Of a DNA stretch of 64,000 nucleotides, positions 1-10,215 are shown piece after piece; position 1 is the stretch's first letter; each line of letters begins with the position of its first letter. This DNA comes from Echinarachnius parma. Its lineage: Eukaryota > Echinodermata > Echinoidea > Clypeasteroida > Echinarachniidae. The stretch covers positions 1 through 64,000 of the forward strand of contig JBAMJV010003989.1 of the NCBI GenBank assembly GCA_037951105.1, in the 5' to 3' direction. The translations under genes were made by a program, and so were the position numbers. The notes under the pieces were generated by a model. It was not told the DNA's origin, did no database searches, and worked only from the letters and a program-made list of their open reading frames with translations.

Positions 1-39
1 TCTAAATGTTATAATTAACAAGTATTGGCTAATACATAC

Positions 40-270
40 CATGTTTTCTTTTCCTTTTTCTTTTTTTTTTTTTTTTTTGAGGGGGGGGGGGGGCTTTTTG
101 GGGGGGCAAAATCGCGTTTCCCCCCACTCTTTGGATTGGGGGGGGGGGGGCGGCCGCCCCCCCCCTGCCCCCCCCCCCCCCCCCACTTCCGGCGCCTATG
201 GCCTTGTGTGTGTGTGTGTGTGTGAGGGGGGGGGGGGGGGGTGGGTATTGTGAGGCCAATTGAAGCGGCC
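40..270. repeat. Homopolymer-rich dispersed repeat (G/C tracts)
   Basis: This stretch is built from long T, G and C runs joined by short unique words (a CAATCCAAA-like core, TTCCGGCGCC, then a TG microsatellite). Its reverse complement resembles 4735-4790, where the same order of C run, CCAATCCAAA and CTTCCGGCGC appears, so it is a dispersed repeat and not a unique region. The open frames across it encode only proline, glycine and histidine runs and are not genes. Confidence 0.6.
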
Positions 271-299
271 ATGCAAGTGGAGGATGGAGTGGGAGGGGG

Positions 300-640
300 C
301 AACTGTAGGGGCATACCAGCAAAAAATTTAATATTTTTATTTCGGGGGCTACTTTTCCAACTTTCGTGGGCTACTTTTATCATCTCGGGGCTACAAATTT
401 CTGGGCTCTTTTTCGAATTTCAGGGGCTACTATTTAGCTCTAATGTTGTAAGTGATCATCTGATAAGCATTTGGTCACGATTCAAACAGAAAATCTATAA
501 CAAAAATCCTCAAAATCCCCCCCCCCCAAAAAAAAAAAAAAAAAAAAAAAAAAAACAAAAAAAAACATTTTTTTCTTTTTTCTTTTTCGGGGGCTCTTTT
601 GGGCATTTCGGGGGCGAGGCCTATTATACGGCTCTGGGTA
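300..640 (+). repeat. 'GGGGGCTAC' dispersed repeat, copy 1
   Basis: Repeated GGGGGCTACTTTT words are followed by a poly-A/T core and GGGCATTTCGGGGGCGA. The same modules recur at 17715-17930 (reverse orientation), 18317-18405, 24100-24310, 26395-26500 and 28870-28950 (reverse). The better copies end with TCGCCCTGA, a G run and GAGCCCCCGTTTATTT. It is non-coding and its class is unknown; no terminal repeat with a target duplication was found. Confidence 0.6.
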
Positions 641-791
641 GGCCTATTGAACGGGTGTTTCAGAGCATTACAAAATGAAAACTGAAATATGTCATTTCAT
701 TAAAATGGAAATGTTTAATTTTATTAATATTGTAGCCTACCTATACGTAAGTTCATGAAGTTGCCAAAAGTAATTTATGTTGCATTGTTGC

Positions 792-925
792 CAGTGGCGT
801 CCTATAGGATTTGTTCAAGGGGGGGGGGGGGGGGGGTGTTATTTTCTTTGACCAATGATTTTCGAGGGGGGGGGGGGGGGTGTCGGTGAAGATTTTTCGA
901 GGAGGGGGGGGGGGTGTCGGTGTAG
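792..925. repeat. G-tract cluster
   Basis: Three G runs (about 17, 14 and 9 bases) are separated by a repeated TTTTCGAGG / TGTCGGTG unit of about 40 bp. The word CAGTGGCGTCCTA just before them resembles the end of the repeat at 28008-28162. No gene is visible from 660 to 1119. Confidence 0.6.
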
Positions 926-1024
926 ACTAAAAGGAGCAGACTAAAAACTACAAAATACATAGACTTGGAGCTACCAAAGACCTCAGACAGAAACCCTCAA
1001 AAAGGCTAAAATGGTGGTCCAAGG

Positions 1025-1119
1025 AGCCGAACTAGAAGAAGAATAATGGACTTGGCGCTACTCAAATACCTAGCCAAGTCATTCCGGGGGTCTATGGAGC
1101 CGAACTAGAAGAAGAATAA
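1025..1119. repeat. Tandem 72-bp unit that holds the insertion site of the next element
   Basis: GAGCCGAACTAGAAGAAGAA occurs at about 1025 and again at 1097, giving a 72-bp tandem pair. The sequence that follows the first copy (TGGACTTGGCGCTACTCAA and so on) also appears directly after the right end of the element at 6413. The first unit therefore keeps the uninterrupted target site for the element at 1120-6412. Confidence 0.75.
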
Positions 1120-1133
1120 CCCTGATAGCAGAC

Positions 1134-2740
1134 TGACGTCTTTATGACGTCTTAATTTGGTCGTAAACTGGTAAACACGTCATATGTCGTACAAACGATC
1201 AGAATACGACGTCATTATGACGTATTTTAAAGACCATTTTTGACATGATGACTTATGTCGTATAAAAGACGTAAAATTGACGTCATTATAACATCTTTAA
1301 ACGACCATTTTTCCACTATTTATTTTTGTCGTAGGAAAGACGTAAAAACGATGTCATTATAACGTCGTTCAAAGACCATTTTTAAGAATGTATTATTGTC
1401 GTATAGAAGACATGATAACGACGTCTTTATAATGTCGTTTAAAGACCATTTTTGCCATACGGGTTTATGTCGTATCAATAACGCTATAAAGACGTAAGTT
1501 TGACGTCTTTTCAAGACCAATTTTTTGCCATCATTTTTTGTCGTATGGAGGCCCTTTTTACGACGTTAATGTGACGTATTTCAAAGACCATATTCCAATT
1601 GTTTTTTGTCGTATGGAAGGACGTAAAAATTACGTTAATATTACGTCATTTAAAGATCACTTTTTCAGTATTTATTTTTGTCGTATAGAAGACGTAACAA
1701 CGACGTCTTTATGATGTCTTTGAAAGACTATTTTGCCATCATTTTTTGTCGTATGGACGACCACTTTACGACGTCATTTTGAAGTCTTTTCAAGACTAGT
1801 TTTTTGCCATCATTTTTTGTCGTATGGACGACCTTTTTACTACGTCATTTTGACGTCTTTCAAAGACCATTTTTTCACTATTTATTTTGTCATAAAAACG
1901 TCTAAAAATTGACGTCTTGATGATGTCTTTTAAAGACTATTTTTGCCATTATGGTTTGTGTCGTACGACGACGTTAATACGACGTCATTATGATGTGATT
2001 TCAAGACTAGTTTTTGCCATCATTTATTGTCGTATGGACGACCTTTTTACAACGTCATTGTGACGTCTTTCAAAGACCATTTTTTTCCAATGCTTTTTCG
2101 TCATATTAAGGATGTAAAAACGACGTCATTATCACGTCATTAAAAGATTATTTTTAAGTATTTATTTTGTAGTATAAAATACGTTATAACGACGTCTTTA
2201 TGATGTCTTTGAAAGTCCATTTTTGCAATTAAGGTTTGTGTCCTACGGACAACATTATTAAGACGTCATTTTGACGTCTTTTCAAGACTATTGTTTGCCA
2301 TCATTTTTTGTCGTATGGACGACCACTTTACAACGTCATTGTGACGTCTTTCAAAGACCATTTTTCCAATGCTTTTTCGTCATATAAAGAATGTAAAAAC
2401 GACGTCATTATCACGTCATTAAAAGATAATTTTTAAGTATTTATTTTGTAGTATAAAAGGCTTTATAATGACGTCTTTATAATGTCTTTGAAAGGACCAT
2501 TTTTGCCATTAAGGTTTGTGTCGTACGCACGACAATATTAATACGTCATTATGACGTCTTTACAAGACTAGTTTTTGCCATCATTTTTTGTCGTATGAAC
2601 GACCTCATTACGTAATTGTGACGTCTTTTAAAAAACATTTTTTCCAATTATTTTTTGTCGTATAGACGACGTTATTACAACGTGATTATGACGTCTTTCA
2701 AAGACATTTAAACAATTATTTTTGGCGAATGGACGACCTT
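1134..2740. repeat. Degenerate array of about 85-95 bp units rich in GACGTC
   Basis: Successive units share a layout: a TTTTTTGTCGTATGG block, then GACGACC or similar, then an ACGTCATTxTGACGTCTTT block, then CAAAGACCATTTTT. Well-matched blocks are near 1525, 1600, 1740, 1810, 2020, 2300, 2580 and 2650. There is no open reading frame of note. CpG is frequent inside an AT-rich background, which is unusual for old repeat DNA in a methylated genome. Confidence 0.7.
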
Positions 2741-3960
2741 TTTATGACGTCAATAAGACGTCTTTATGTCGTCTAAATGGCGTAATTTATGGTACAAATT
2801 GACGTCTTCAAGACGCCTTTTCGGAAAAAGATACGTCATTATCACGTCAAAATATGACGTCTATATGACGGTAAACGCGGGTGCAAAATCTTCACTTTTT
2901 GACGTAAATTTATGACGTCTTTAAGACGACGTAAACGACGTGAAAATCACGTCAAATCAATACGTAAAAATCACGTCTTATATTGACCAATAAGACGTCT
3001 TTATGTCGTCTAAATAACGTAATTAATGAACAAATTGACGACTTAAAGACGTCATAAAGACGCCTTTTCGGATAAAAATACGTCATTATCACGTCAAAAT
3101 ATGACGTCTATATCACGGTAAACGCGGGTGCAAAATCTTCACTTTTTGATGTGAATTTACGACGTCTTAAAGACGACGTACACAAGGTGAAAATCACGTC
3201 AAATCCAGACGTAAAAATCACGTCTTATATTGACCAACAAGACGTCTTTATGTCGTCTTAATAACGTAATTAATGGAACAAATTGACGACTTAAAGACGT
3301 CATAAAGACGCCTTTTCGGATAAAAATACGTCATTATCACGTCAAAATATGACGTCTATATCACGGTAAACGCGGGTGCAAAATCTTCACTTTTTGACGT
3401 GAATTTACGACGTCTTAAAGACGACGTACACAAGGTGGAAATGACGTCAAATCCAGACGTAAAAAGCACGTCTTATATTGACCAATAAGACGTCTTTATG
3501 TCGTCTAAATGGCGTAATTTATGGTACAAATTGACGTCTTAAAGACGTTGTAAAGACGCCTTTTCTGGGAAAAAAACGTCATTATCACGTCAAAATATGA
3601 CGTCTATATGACGGTAAACGCGGGTGCAAAATCTTCACTTTTTGACGTGAATTTACGACGTCTTAAAGACGACGTACATAAGGTGGAAATGACGTCAAAT
3701 CCAGACGTAAAAATCACGTCTTATATTGACCAATAAGACGTCTTTATGTCGTCTAAATGGCGTAATTTATGGTACAAATTGACGTCTTCAAGACGTCGTA
3801 AAGACGCCTTTTCGGAAAAAAAAATACGTCATTTTCACGTCAAAATATGACGTCTATATGACGGTAAACGCGGGTGCAAAATCTTCACTTTTTGACATGA
3901 ATTTAAGACGTCTTTAAGACGACGTGCACGACGAAAACGACGTAAATTTGACGTCATTTT
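2741..3960. repeat. 248-bp tandem repeat, five units, dense in GACGT
   Basis: The word CGCGGGTGCAAAATCTTCAC recurs at 2876, 3123, 3371, 3619 and 3869, so the period is 247-250 bp. Each unit also holds GACGTCTTTATGTCGTCT, GACGCCTTTTCGG, ACGTCATTATCACGTCAAAA and AAATCACGTC. ACGTC or its complement occurs roughly every 15-20 bases. Units differ by only a few per cent by eye, so amplification is fairly recent. Confidence 0.85.
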
Positions 3961-3981
3961 TACCAGTGTTTGCTATCAGGG

Positions 3982-4740
3982 ATTCATTATTGGCTGTAGG
4001 CCATGTTGTTGGATCATACATAAGCCATATATGGTTTATGTTGGAACTGTGTATGACACTAAATACAATATTTATGTGGGAGTGGTGCATATATTTTATT
4101 AGTGCGTCAATTATTTGCTTTCTTCGTGAAAAATATATCAAATCATAACACGCTTTCCCAGATGCAGTTAATCTTAAGCCCGAATTTCCTATCTAGGTAT
4201 GCACCAGATTGCACAATTTCAAATTCATAAATGCAAAATCTTTCTTACCGTGGGAGGGGGATACCCCCTCCCAAACCCTCCCCCTCCCTCCCTGCCCCAG
4301 CCCTCAGGCGCTTCGCTCCATCGGGACTCATTATTGGCAGTGTGTTGTTGGATCATACATAATGTTGCATAATTATGGTTTATGTTGTGTTGTGTGTGTG
4401 TGTTTTGGGGGTACATATTTATTAGTGTGTCAATTATTTTTTTTCTACGTGAAAAATATATTAAAACTTTCTGGTCGATCAAATCATATCACGCTTTCCC
4501 AAATACAGCCGAATTTCCTATCTAGGTATGCATCAGATTGCACAATTTCAAGTCCAAAAATGCAAAAACTCCCTACCGTGGGAGGGGGGACACCCCCCTC
4601 CCACACCCTTCCCCCGCTCAGTCGCTTCGCTCCCTCGCAATGTCTCACTCTCACCTCTGGCTCAAACTTGGCAACCCAGAGTGTGGTTGGGCATGAGCCC
4701 CTATACACACCAAAATTGTGAGCCCCCTTGGGGTTTTGCC
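3982..4740. repeat. About 345-bp tandem pair inside the composite element
   Basis: A TCATTATTGGC...GTTGTTGGATCATACATAA unit starts right after the internal end at 3981 and again at about 4326. It continues through an AATTTCCTATCTAGGTATGC block and a TACCGTGGGAGGGGG block in both copies. The C/G blocks produce long proline-rich open frames that are not genes. Confidence 0.7.
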
Positions 4741-4839
4741 CCCCCCCCCCCCCAATCCAAAACTGCTTCCGGCGCGCCTGCCTCTGACCTAATAAAACAA
4801 ATATGCAATTTAGCTGATTATCTGTATAATGCTAATTCT

Positions 4840-5340
4840 ACAACAAATTTTCAATGTTGCCAAGGTAACATTGCTAAATTATCTAAAGAAACCTTTATGC
4901 ACATGAGAAAAAACAAACAAATATTGGACTGTCTACAACCTAGTATCGCCTACAGGAATAATTCATCATCGATTATAAACGATAGTATCAAAGTGGAAAT
5001 AACCCAATGATGCCAGGGTGGTAATATTGCTAGATTTCCTAAAGAATCCCTTTAGAACATGAGTAAAAACAAACAAACAAATATTGGACTTATGAACGTC
5101 TACAACATAATAGGATCGCCTACAGGAATAATTCATGATCGATTATAAACGATCGTTTCAAAGTGGAAAAAACCCAATGATCCCAAGGTGGTAATATGGC
5201 TACATTTTTTAAAGAAACATTTTAGAACATGAATAACAAAAGAAAATACAGTAGGACTTATGATTAACGTCTTCAGGTCTAATGGATACAGGATTCATTC
5301 ATGATCGATTATAAACAATCGCATTAGAGTGCAAAGTAAA
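4840..5340. repeat. About 170-bp tandem repeat, three units
   Basis: Three diverged copies share AACAAACAAATATTGGACT, ATCGCCTACAGGAATAATTC, CGATTATAAACGAT and AAAGTGGAAA words. They lie at about 4880, 5060 and 5230. From 5341 to 5734 I see AT-rich sequence with a short GGATAGGATAG minisatellite (about 5585-5636) and no gene. Confidence 0.65.
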
Positions 5341-5734
5341 ATTCCAATTTTTATAACTATTTACATTGAAAACATTGTTATTATGATCTTGTTTTTGCAG
5401 ATATTAAAACTAATATAAATACCGACCTGTTTTTAATATTTTCAACATGATTTGCAAATTAATTATTTAGGCATCAACTCTTTGAAATACTAAACAGTCA
5501 ATACTAACCATTTAAATCTCACATACTAAGAAGCGGGATATATACTATACGGAACCTATACGACAACTGATCAGTAAGGTGTTAGACGTAGGTTATAGGA
5601 TAGGATAGGTTTAGGATTTAGGAATAGGATAGGATTATGTGTTACATGATATAAAACTGTTGACTGTGGAATACAAGACAAGACATAACCATCTCAATTT
5701 TGTAATTATTAATAATGTAAAAATCGCTTCAAAA

Positions 5735-6398
5735 TATGACGTCAATACGACGTCTTTTCGTCATAAAAAGACGTTGTTAGCACGTCAAAATGTGACGTCT
5801 ATATGTCGTGAAACGCGGGTGCAAAATCTTCATTTTTTGACGTGAATTTATGACGTCTTTAAGACGACGTACACGACTTGAAAATCACGTCAAATCAATA
5901 CGTAAAAATCACGTCTTATATTGACCAATAAGACGTCTTTATGTCGTCTTAATAACGTAATTAATGGTACAAATTGACGACTTAAAGACGCCTTTTCGGA
6001 AAAAAATACGTCAATATCACGTCAAAATATGACGTCGATATCACGGTAAACGCGGGTGCAAAATCTTCACTTTTTGACGTTAATTTACGACGTCTTAAAG
6101 ACGACGTACACAAGGTGAAAATCACGTCAAATCCAGACGTAAAAATCACGTCTTATTTTGACCAATACGACGTCTTTATGTCGTCTTAATAACGTAATTA
6201 ATGGTACAACTTGACGACTTAAAGACGTCATAAAGACGCCTTTTCAGAAAAAAATACGTCAATATCACGTCAAAATATGACGTCGATATCACGGTTAACG
6301 CGGGTGCAAAATCTTCACTTTTTGACGTTAATTTAAGACGTCGTTAAGACGACGTACCCGACGTAAAATGACGTAAATTTGACGTAATTTTTACCAGT
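5735..6398. repeat. 248-bp GACGT repeat, second block, three units
   Basis: The CGCGGGTGCAAAATCTTCA word recurs at 5814, 6051 and 6299 (spacing 237 and 248), in the same orientation as the units at 2741-3960. The block ends with ACCAGTGTCTGCTATCAGGG, the right terminus of the whole element. Confidence 0.85.
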
Positions 6399-6573
6399 GT
6401 CTGCTATCAGGGAATGGACTTGGCGCTACTCAACTAGGCCTACCTAGCCAAGTCATTCCGGGGGTCTATGGAGGGGCAATTTTTGAAAATCGGGTATCTT
6501 TAGAGCTGCGATCGGGTGTGAAAACGGGGTTCTTTTAAGCGGCACATACCCGTCTTACATTATACTTACATGA

Positions 6574-6576
<3 letters not shown>

Positions 6577-6605
<29 letters not shown>
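6577..6605. repeat. Poly-C tract of about 29 bases
   Basis: This is an uninterrupted C run between ATGAGTG and TCCCCCGGG. Between 6413 and 6653 I see no gene, only this run and the tail of the tandem target unit. Confidence 0.9.
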
Positions 6606-6608
<3 letters not shown>

Positions 6609-6656
6609 CCCGGGCAAGCACCCCCTTGCAATATTGTATTTGAACGGTGCATGTTA

Positions 6657-6879
6657 AGCCCGGCGCAGACAGAGCCGATTCGACCCGATCCGACTGGTTT
6701 TCAGTCAGGCTAGAGTCAGTTTCGCTCAGTCGGAGCCGATCCAACATGTTGATTCGGCCTCGAATGACCTCCGACTGGCACTTGACTGGACAAACCGGAG
6801 TCCTGAGGCAGCGCATTTTGAGTTAATCAGGCTGAAAACCAGTCAGATCGGGTAGAGTCGGCTCTGTCTGCGCCGGGCA
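6657..6879. mobile_element. PIF/Harbinger-like MITE, copy 1
   Basis: The terminal inverted repeats are long: GCCCGGCGCAGACAGAGCCG at the left and its complement at the right, with a matching CCGACTGGTTTTCAG sub-terminal stem. Flanks are TTA on both sides. A second copy (42912-43138) has TAA on both sides, which fits the 3-bp TWA target of the PIF/Harbinger superfamily. It encodes no protein. Confidence 0.75.
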
Positions 6880-6989
6880 TTAGACAAAACGTTCACTCTC
6901 TGAGAAGCAATCAGTATCGTTTGCGTATCTCTAAATTGTAGTCGCTACCTTCATTTTGCTTTTTGTCCTCCTCACGTTCATCGATGCAC

Positions 6990-7302
6990 AGCTCCCCCTC
7001 TCGATTTTACGAGGGGGTAGCTGGTAGGCACGGCGAGATACAGTAGCTGGGTGTGTGACGCGACGGCCGGGCGGCGCCTTGAGTGGCCCCCCGATCTGGC
7101 GGCCACGTCCTAGCTCGATCGACTAGCTCGCGCGCTAGCTGTAGCCTACGTAAAGTACTGCGTACCGTACTTTGCTGTGTTAAATAAAACAGTCTGCTAC
7201 CCTTGTGCGGTCTCCAAGGTCTACCAAGTTCCTCCGAATTTGTGTGAATTATCGTAAATCTTCTTCATCTATTCAGCTGGGAAATTATTATTTTACTGCT
7301 AG
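6990..7302 (+). promoter_or_regulatory. CpG-rich candidate promoter and 5' non-coding first exon
   Basis: In an AT-rich window, 7020-7150 is strikingly GC- and CpG-rich (GACGCGACGGCCGGGCGGCG lies inside it). It runs into sequence that ends in a strong donor site, CTAG|GTGAGT, with the junction after 7302. No substantial open frame crosses it, so it would be untranslated. It is on the + strand like the BTB-Kelch gene, whose coding part begins 30 kb downstream after a splice acceptor. I infer that it may be that gene's distal promoter and first exon. It could instead belong to an unannotated non-coding transcript. Confidence 0.4.
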
Positions 7303-7871
7303 GTGAGTGTCGGATATTGCATGTTTATTAATATTCAAATTATAACGAAAATAAGGCGAGTATGAAATGATTGAAATGAGACTGAAATGAGTAATCATGC
7401 ATACACTGTGCAGTGCAAATGTCAATGAATGAATGACTGGATGAATGAATTTGTGAATGAGAATTGAGATAAGAATGATTGAGTCAGACAGAGGCAACCA
7501 AGTAAGATGAGACCTGCAACTTGAGTGTGATATGTTGTGACAGAGATTGCGATGTCAAATGGCGTTAGTGATCCCTTCCTTGCATGCCTGCGGATCCGCG
7601 GAGGCACTGGTGTGACTTTGTCTTTGATGTCGTAAATCGTAATGCAGTAATGAGTTGAATTAAGTGACTTGTTGTGAGCCGAGACTGGAGCCTGAGCATG
7701 ACGAGTAGCTTTCAGCTTTGTTATTGTGGGTGGGCCAAATAAAACAGAATGTGATACTTCCCATTAGAGGGGAACAAAGCATCTGGTTTCACTGGATGAG
7801 CTGAGGAATCTCTTGGCAAATAAAATGATACCAAGATCAACAATTTTGGTTTGGTAGTTTTTCTAGCAAAT
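7303..7871. other. No gene seen; GAATGA-rich sequence
   Basis: The stretch holds an imperfect GAATGA/TGAATGAATG simple repeat near 7355-7460 and otherwise unique AT-rich DNA. No coding exon with credible splice sites was found. Confidence 0.5.
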
Positions 7872-8408
7872 TTAAAGGGGTAGTTTAGTTTTGGTAGAGA
7901 GGGCGCTGCACATCACAATTTTTGTGTGAGGTAATGAAAAACTGAGTGTCGAATTTGAGAGAACATGCAATTTTAATGGCAGAATAAACTTTATTTGGTA
8001 AAAATCGACCCAGAAACGGCTGAAATATCAATAAATATATCTGATCTTAAATTATTTGGGGCCCAAATAAATAGATCATTTTTTCAAAAAATTTAAAAAA
8101 TGCTTGCACTTTTTCAACATATTTCAAAAGCGTTTTTTAAAGTTGTTGATGATCTCTCTATTTAATCATTATTTCAATAAAACATCACATGCATAATTTT
8201 GTATGAAAAATGGTTGAAACCAATGCCTTTTTAGAAAGCGCCCTCTTGTGTTTTAATGGCTCTTTTTGAACGATAACGGGCTTTTTACTTAGTCGTTTGT
8301 AATTTTGTATACCTTTCGAGCATGGTGGAGTTATAACTAGTTTATAATGTTACTGTCCAGGTTTGGTTACTAAAGTTCAGCCTTACCAAAACTGTACTAC
8401 CCCTTTAA
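7872..8408. mobile_element. T2/Kolobok-like MITE, family C, copy 1
   Basis: It begins TTAAAGGGGTAGTTTAG and ends CTACCCCTTTAA, with TTTTGGTA / TACCAAAA continuing the inverted ends. TTAA ends followed by AGGRR match the known terminal signature of T2-type (Kolobok superfamily) MITEs described in Xenopus. It is non-coding. A full second copy is at 25471-25999, with a similar interior including GCGCCCTCTTGTGTTTTAAT. Confidence 0.75.
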
Positions 8409-8635
8409 TGAGACAATGTTTAGACCAATAATTCTGTTTCCTTTTCACTGACATACTGTCTGAGACTCTGACTCTTGTACTGTAGAAAGGGTCGACAGCA
8501 CTTGTACTATAACTTTATAAGGCAGAACAGTAATGAGTATGTAAAAGAGGCCTTGAAAACGACAGTTTATCGGTCTAATAAACGGAATTATGGCAACATA
8601 CTGTTCAAATTTACCTTGATTACAACATTTCTGAT

Positions 8636-9077
8636 GGGAATAGGACATTAATGATCTTGGTGACCAATCATATCTTCAACACACTTCACTGAATATGATT
8701 GTCATCGCGCCACTATTTTTGGCTATTTTCTGCCAACAAGCGATTATCATTTAGTAGATCAAATAAATCAATGACTCCCAATACAATATCATGTTATATT
8801 CGTATTACGTAGTTCAGGCAAAGCAGCGAAAACCAGACACACGTGTTGCGGTTTTTGGTTTGCGAAACCGCGACAGGTTTTCGCTGCTTCGCCTGAACTA
8901 CGTAATACGAATGGAACATGAAATTGTATTGGGAGTCATCGATTTATTAGATCTACTAAATGATAATCGCTTGTTGGGAGAAATAGCCCAAAATAGTGGC
9001 GCGATGACAATCATATTCAGTGAAGTGTGTTGAAGATACGATCGGTCACTGAGATCATTAATTATGTCCTATTCTCG
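8636..9077. repeat. Near-perfect 440-bp palindrome (fold-back)
   Basis: The left arm (about 8636-8832) reads AATAGGACAT...CAAAGCAGCGAAAAC and the right arm (about 8876-9077) is its reverse complement with few differences. The central loop is about 43 bp and itself contains GCGGTTT/GAAACCGC. The arms share GATTGTCATCGCGCCACTAT and CGTATTACGTAGTTCAGGC. It is either a fold-back element or an inverted duplication. No flanking target duplication was clear. Confidence 0.85.
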
Positions 9078-9460
9078 TGTAAATTGTGTAAATCACTATA
9101 ATTTAGAAAAATCCTTAAATTGGCAACACATTGTGATATCTTTAAAACAGATATTGGCGTTCAAATTGGCAACTTTGCGGCAAAGTCACTTCATATTTAT
9201 CTTAAATGGCATTAATAAATATTTTCCACCTATTTTTATGTCATTGATCGGTCGAAAAAATTTAGGAGTTGCCAATCTGTAGAGGAAAACAATGATCAAT
9301 TTTGCCTTAAAATAGCTCTCGTCCTTGATGGGATAACAGGCCAAACACGTTTTTGTGCCATTGGCTTGGCATCGTATGCAATCGCAATGCAAATTCAAGC
9401 AGTTTTTAACATGTTTGAATTATTACTATTAGTACCAAAACATATCATGCATTTCGAGAA
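9078..9460. other. No gene seen
   Basis: AT-rich sequence with two copies of AAATTGGCAAC. Short open frames here lack coding character. Confidence 0.5.
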
Positions 9461-9625
9461 GAGTATGACGTCATAAATAAGACACGGTGACCGTCTTTTG
9501 GGTCGCCGGTGAAAACGGGTGAACGCGTGCTCAAATCGGACGGTGAGCGTGTGGCCGATATTGACGCCTGCGCAGAGCATGAAAATGACGTCATCTCGAC
9601 GCGTTGACTAGTCAACGTGTCAAAA
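9461..9625. promoter_or_regulatory. CpG-rich patch with two CRE palindromes
   Basis: Exact TGACGTCA octamers (the CREB/ATF consensus) lie at about 9466 and 9588. A perfect 16-bp palindrome CGTTGACTAGTCAACG lies at about 9601. The stretch between them is rich in CpG (GGTCGCCGGTG, GGGTGAACGCG). No exon was identified beside it, so a regulatory role is only an inference. Unlike the GACGT arrays at 1120-6412, this patch is not tandemly repeated. Confidence 0.3.
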
Positions 9626-10215
9626 CGAAAGCAGCCTAATGTTGTAAAACAAGTAAGAGCTTGAAGGAAGAAGGTGACCATAGAATATGTAGACTGGTAT
9701 TGTACTATTACCGAACATAGGAAATTATATTATAAAAAATGTTCAGATTGTGCAACCCCTGGGATCTATGATCTCCGAAATAGTGGAGGGAGAATAATAA
9801 TAAGAAGAAGACGACCTTCTCCTCGTAGATGACCAATTAGCATTTTTCAGAGGATAATAAAGAAACTTTACAGAGCACAAGTTTCGTGTAATTTCTTGAA
9901 GAAAATAAGCGTCCTTTGAAGGTGTTTTTAAACAGGCATTTCGCAGCATATCCATGGCAGCGTGCATGTCAATGACACTCCCGACTCCTCCCAAACATAT
10001 AAATGATATAATGCACGTTCGGTAATTCATATTTACACAATTTTGAGTCCGGTGAGGCTTCTTTTTAGGAAGGGTTTACCATTTATCAGTTCTAAGTTCG
10101 ATGTATGAAACTATCACATCATTTAGAAGAATCTTGCAATGATATACATGTATGTATACGATTGAAGTCTCAAATAAACAAAAGTTAAATCACTTTGTTT
10201 CTATTATTTATAAAC
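9626..10215. other. No gene seen
   Basis: AT-rich sequence with only short open frames and no recognisable repeat. Confidence 0.5.

Larger units (their letters stand above)
1120..6412. mobile_element. Composite non-autonomous DNA transposon filled with GACGT/ACGTC arrays
   Basis: The left end is CCCTGATAGCAGAC. The right end at 6399-6412 is its exact reverse complement. The left flank ends AATAA and the right flank starts AATGG, whereas the neighbouring tandem copy at about 1044 reads AATAATGG; insertion with a 2-bp AA duplication explains all three. An additional internal right-type end (TGCTATCAGGG) lies at 3971-3981. The element therefore looks like two array segments (1120-3981 and about 5735-6412) around 1.75 kb of other tandem repeats. 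No transposase was seen. The ends and the 2-bp duplication do not let me name a superfamily with confidence. Confidence 0.75.

Noticed and set aside
15-383. Overlapping proline/glycine/histidine open frames on both strands
   Set aside because: They are created by homopolymers and TG/CA microsatellites, have no splice sites and no protein-like composition.
1120-3960. Regular repeats considered as a CRISPR array
   Set aside because: Units are 85-250 bp, degenerate and contiguous without unique spacers, in a eukaryotic context; they are tandem repeats inside a transposon.
4209-5010. Open frames of 160-170 codons
   Set aside because: They cross C/G-rich repeat blocks and a tandem repeat, carry no recognisable domain, and alter course between the two repeat copies.
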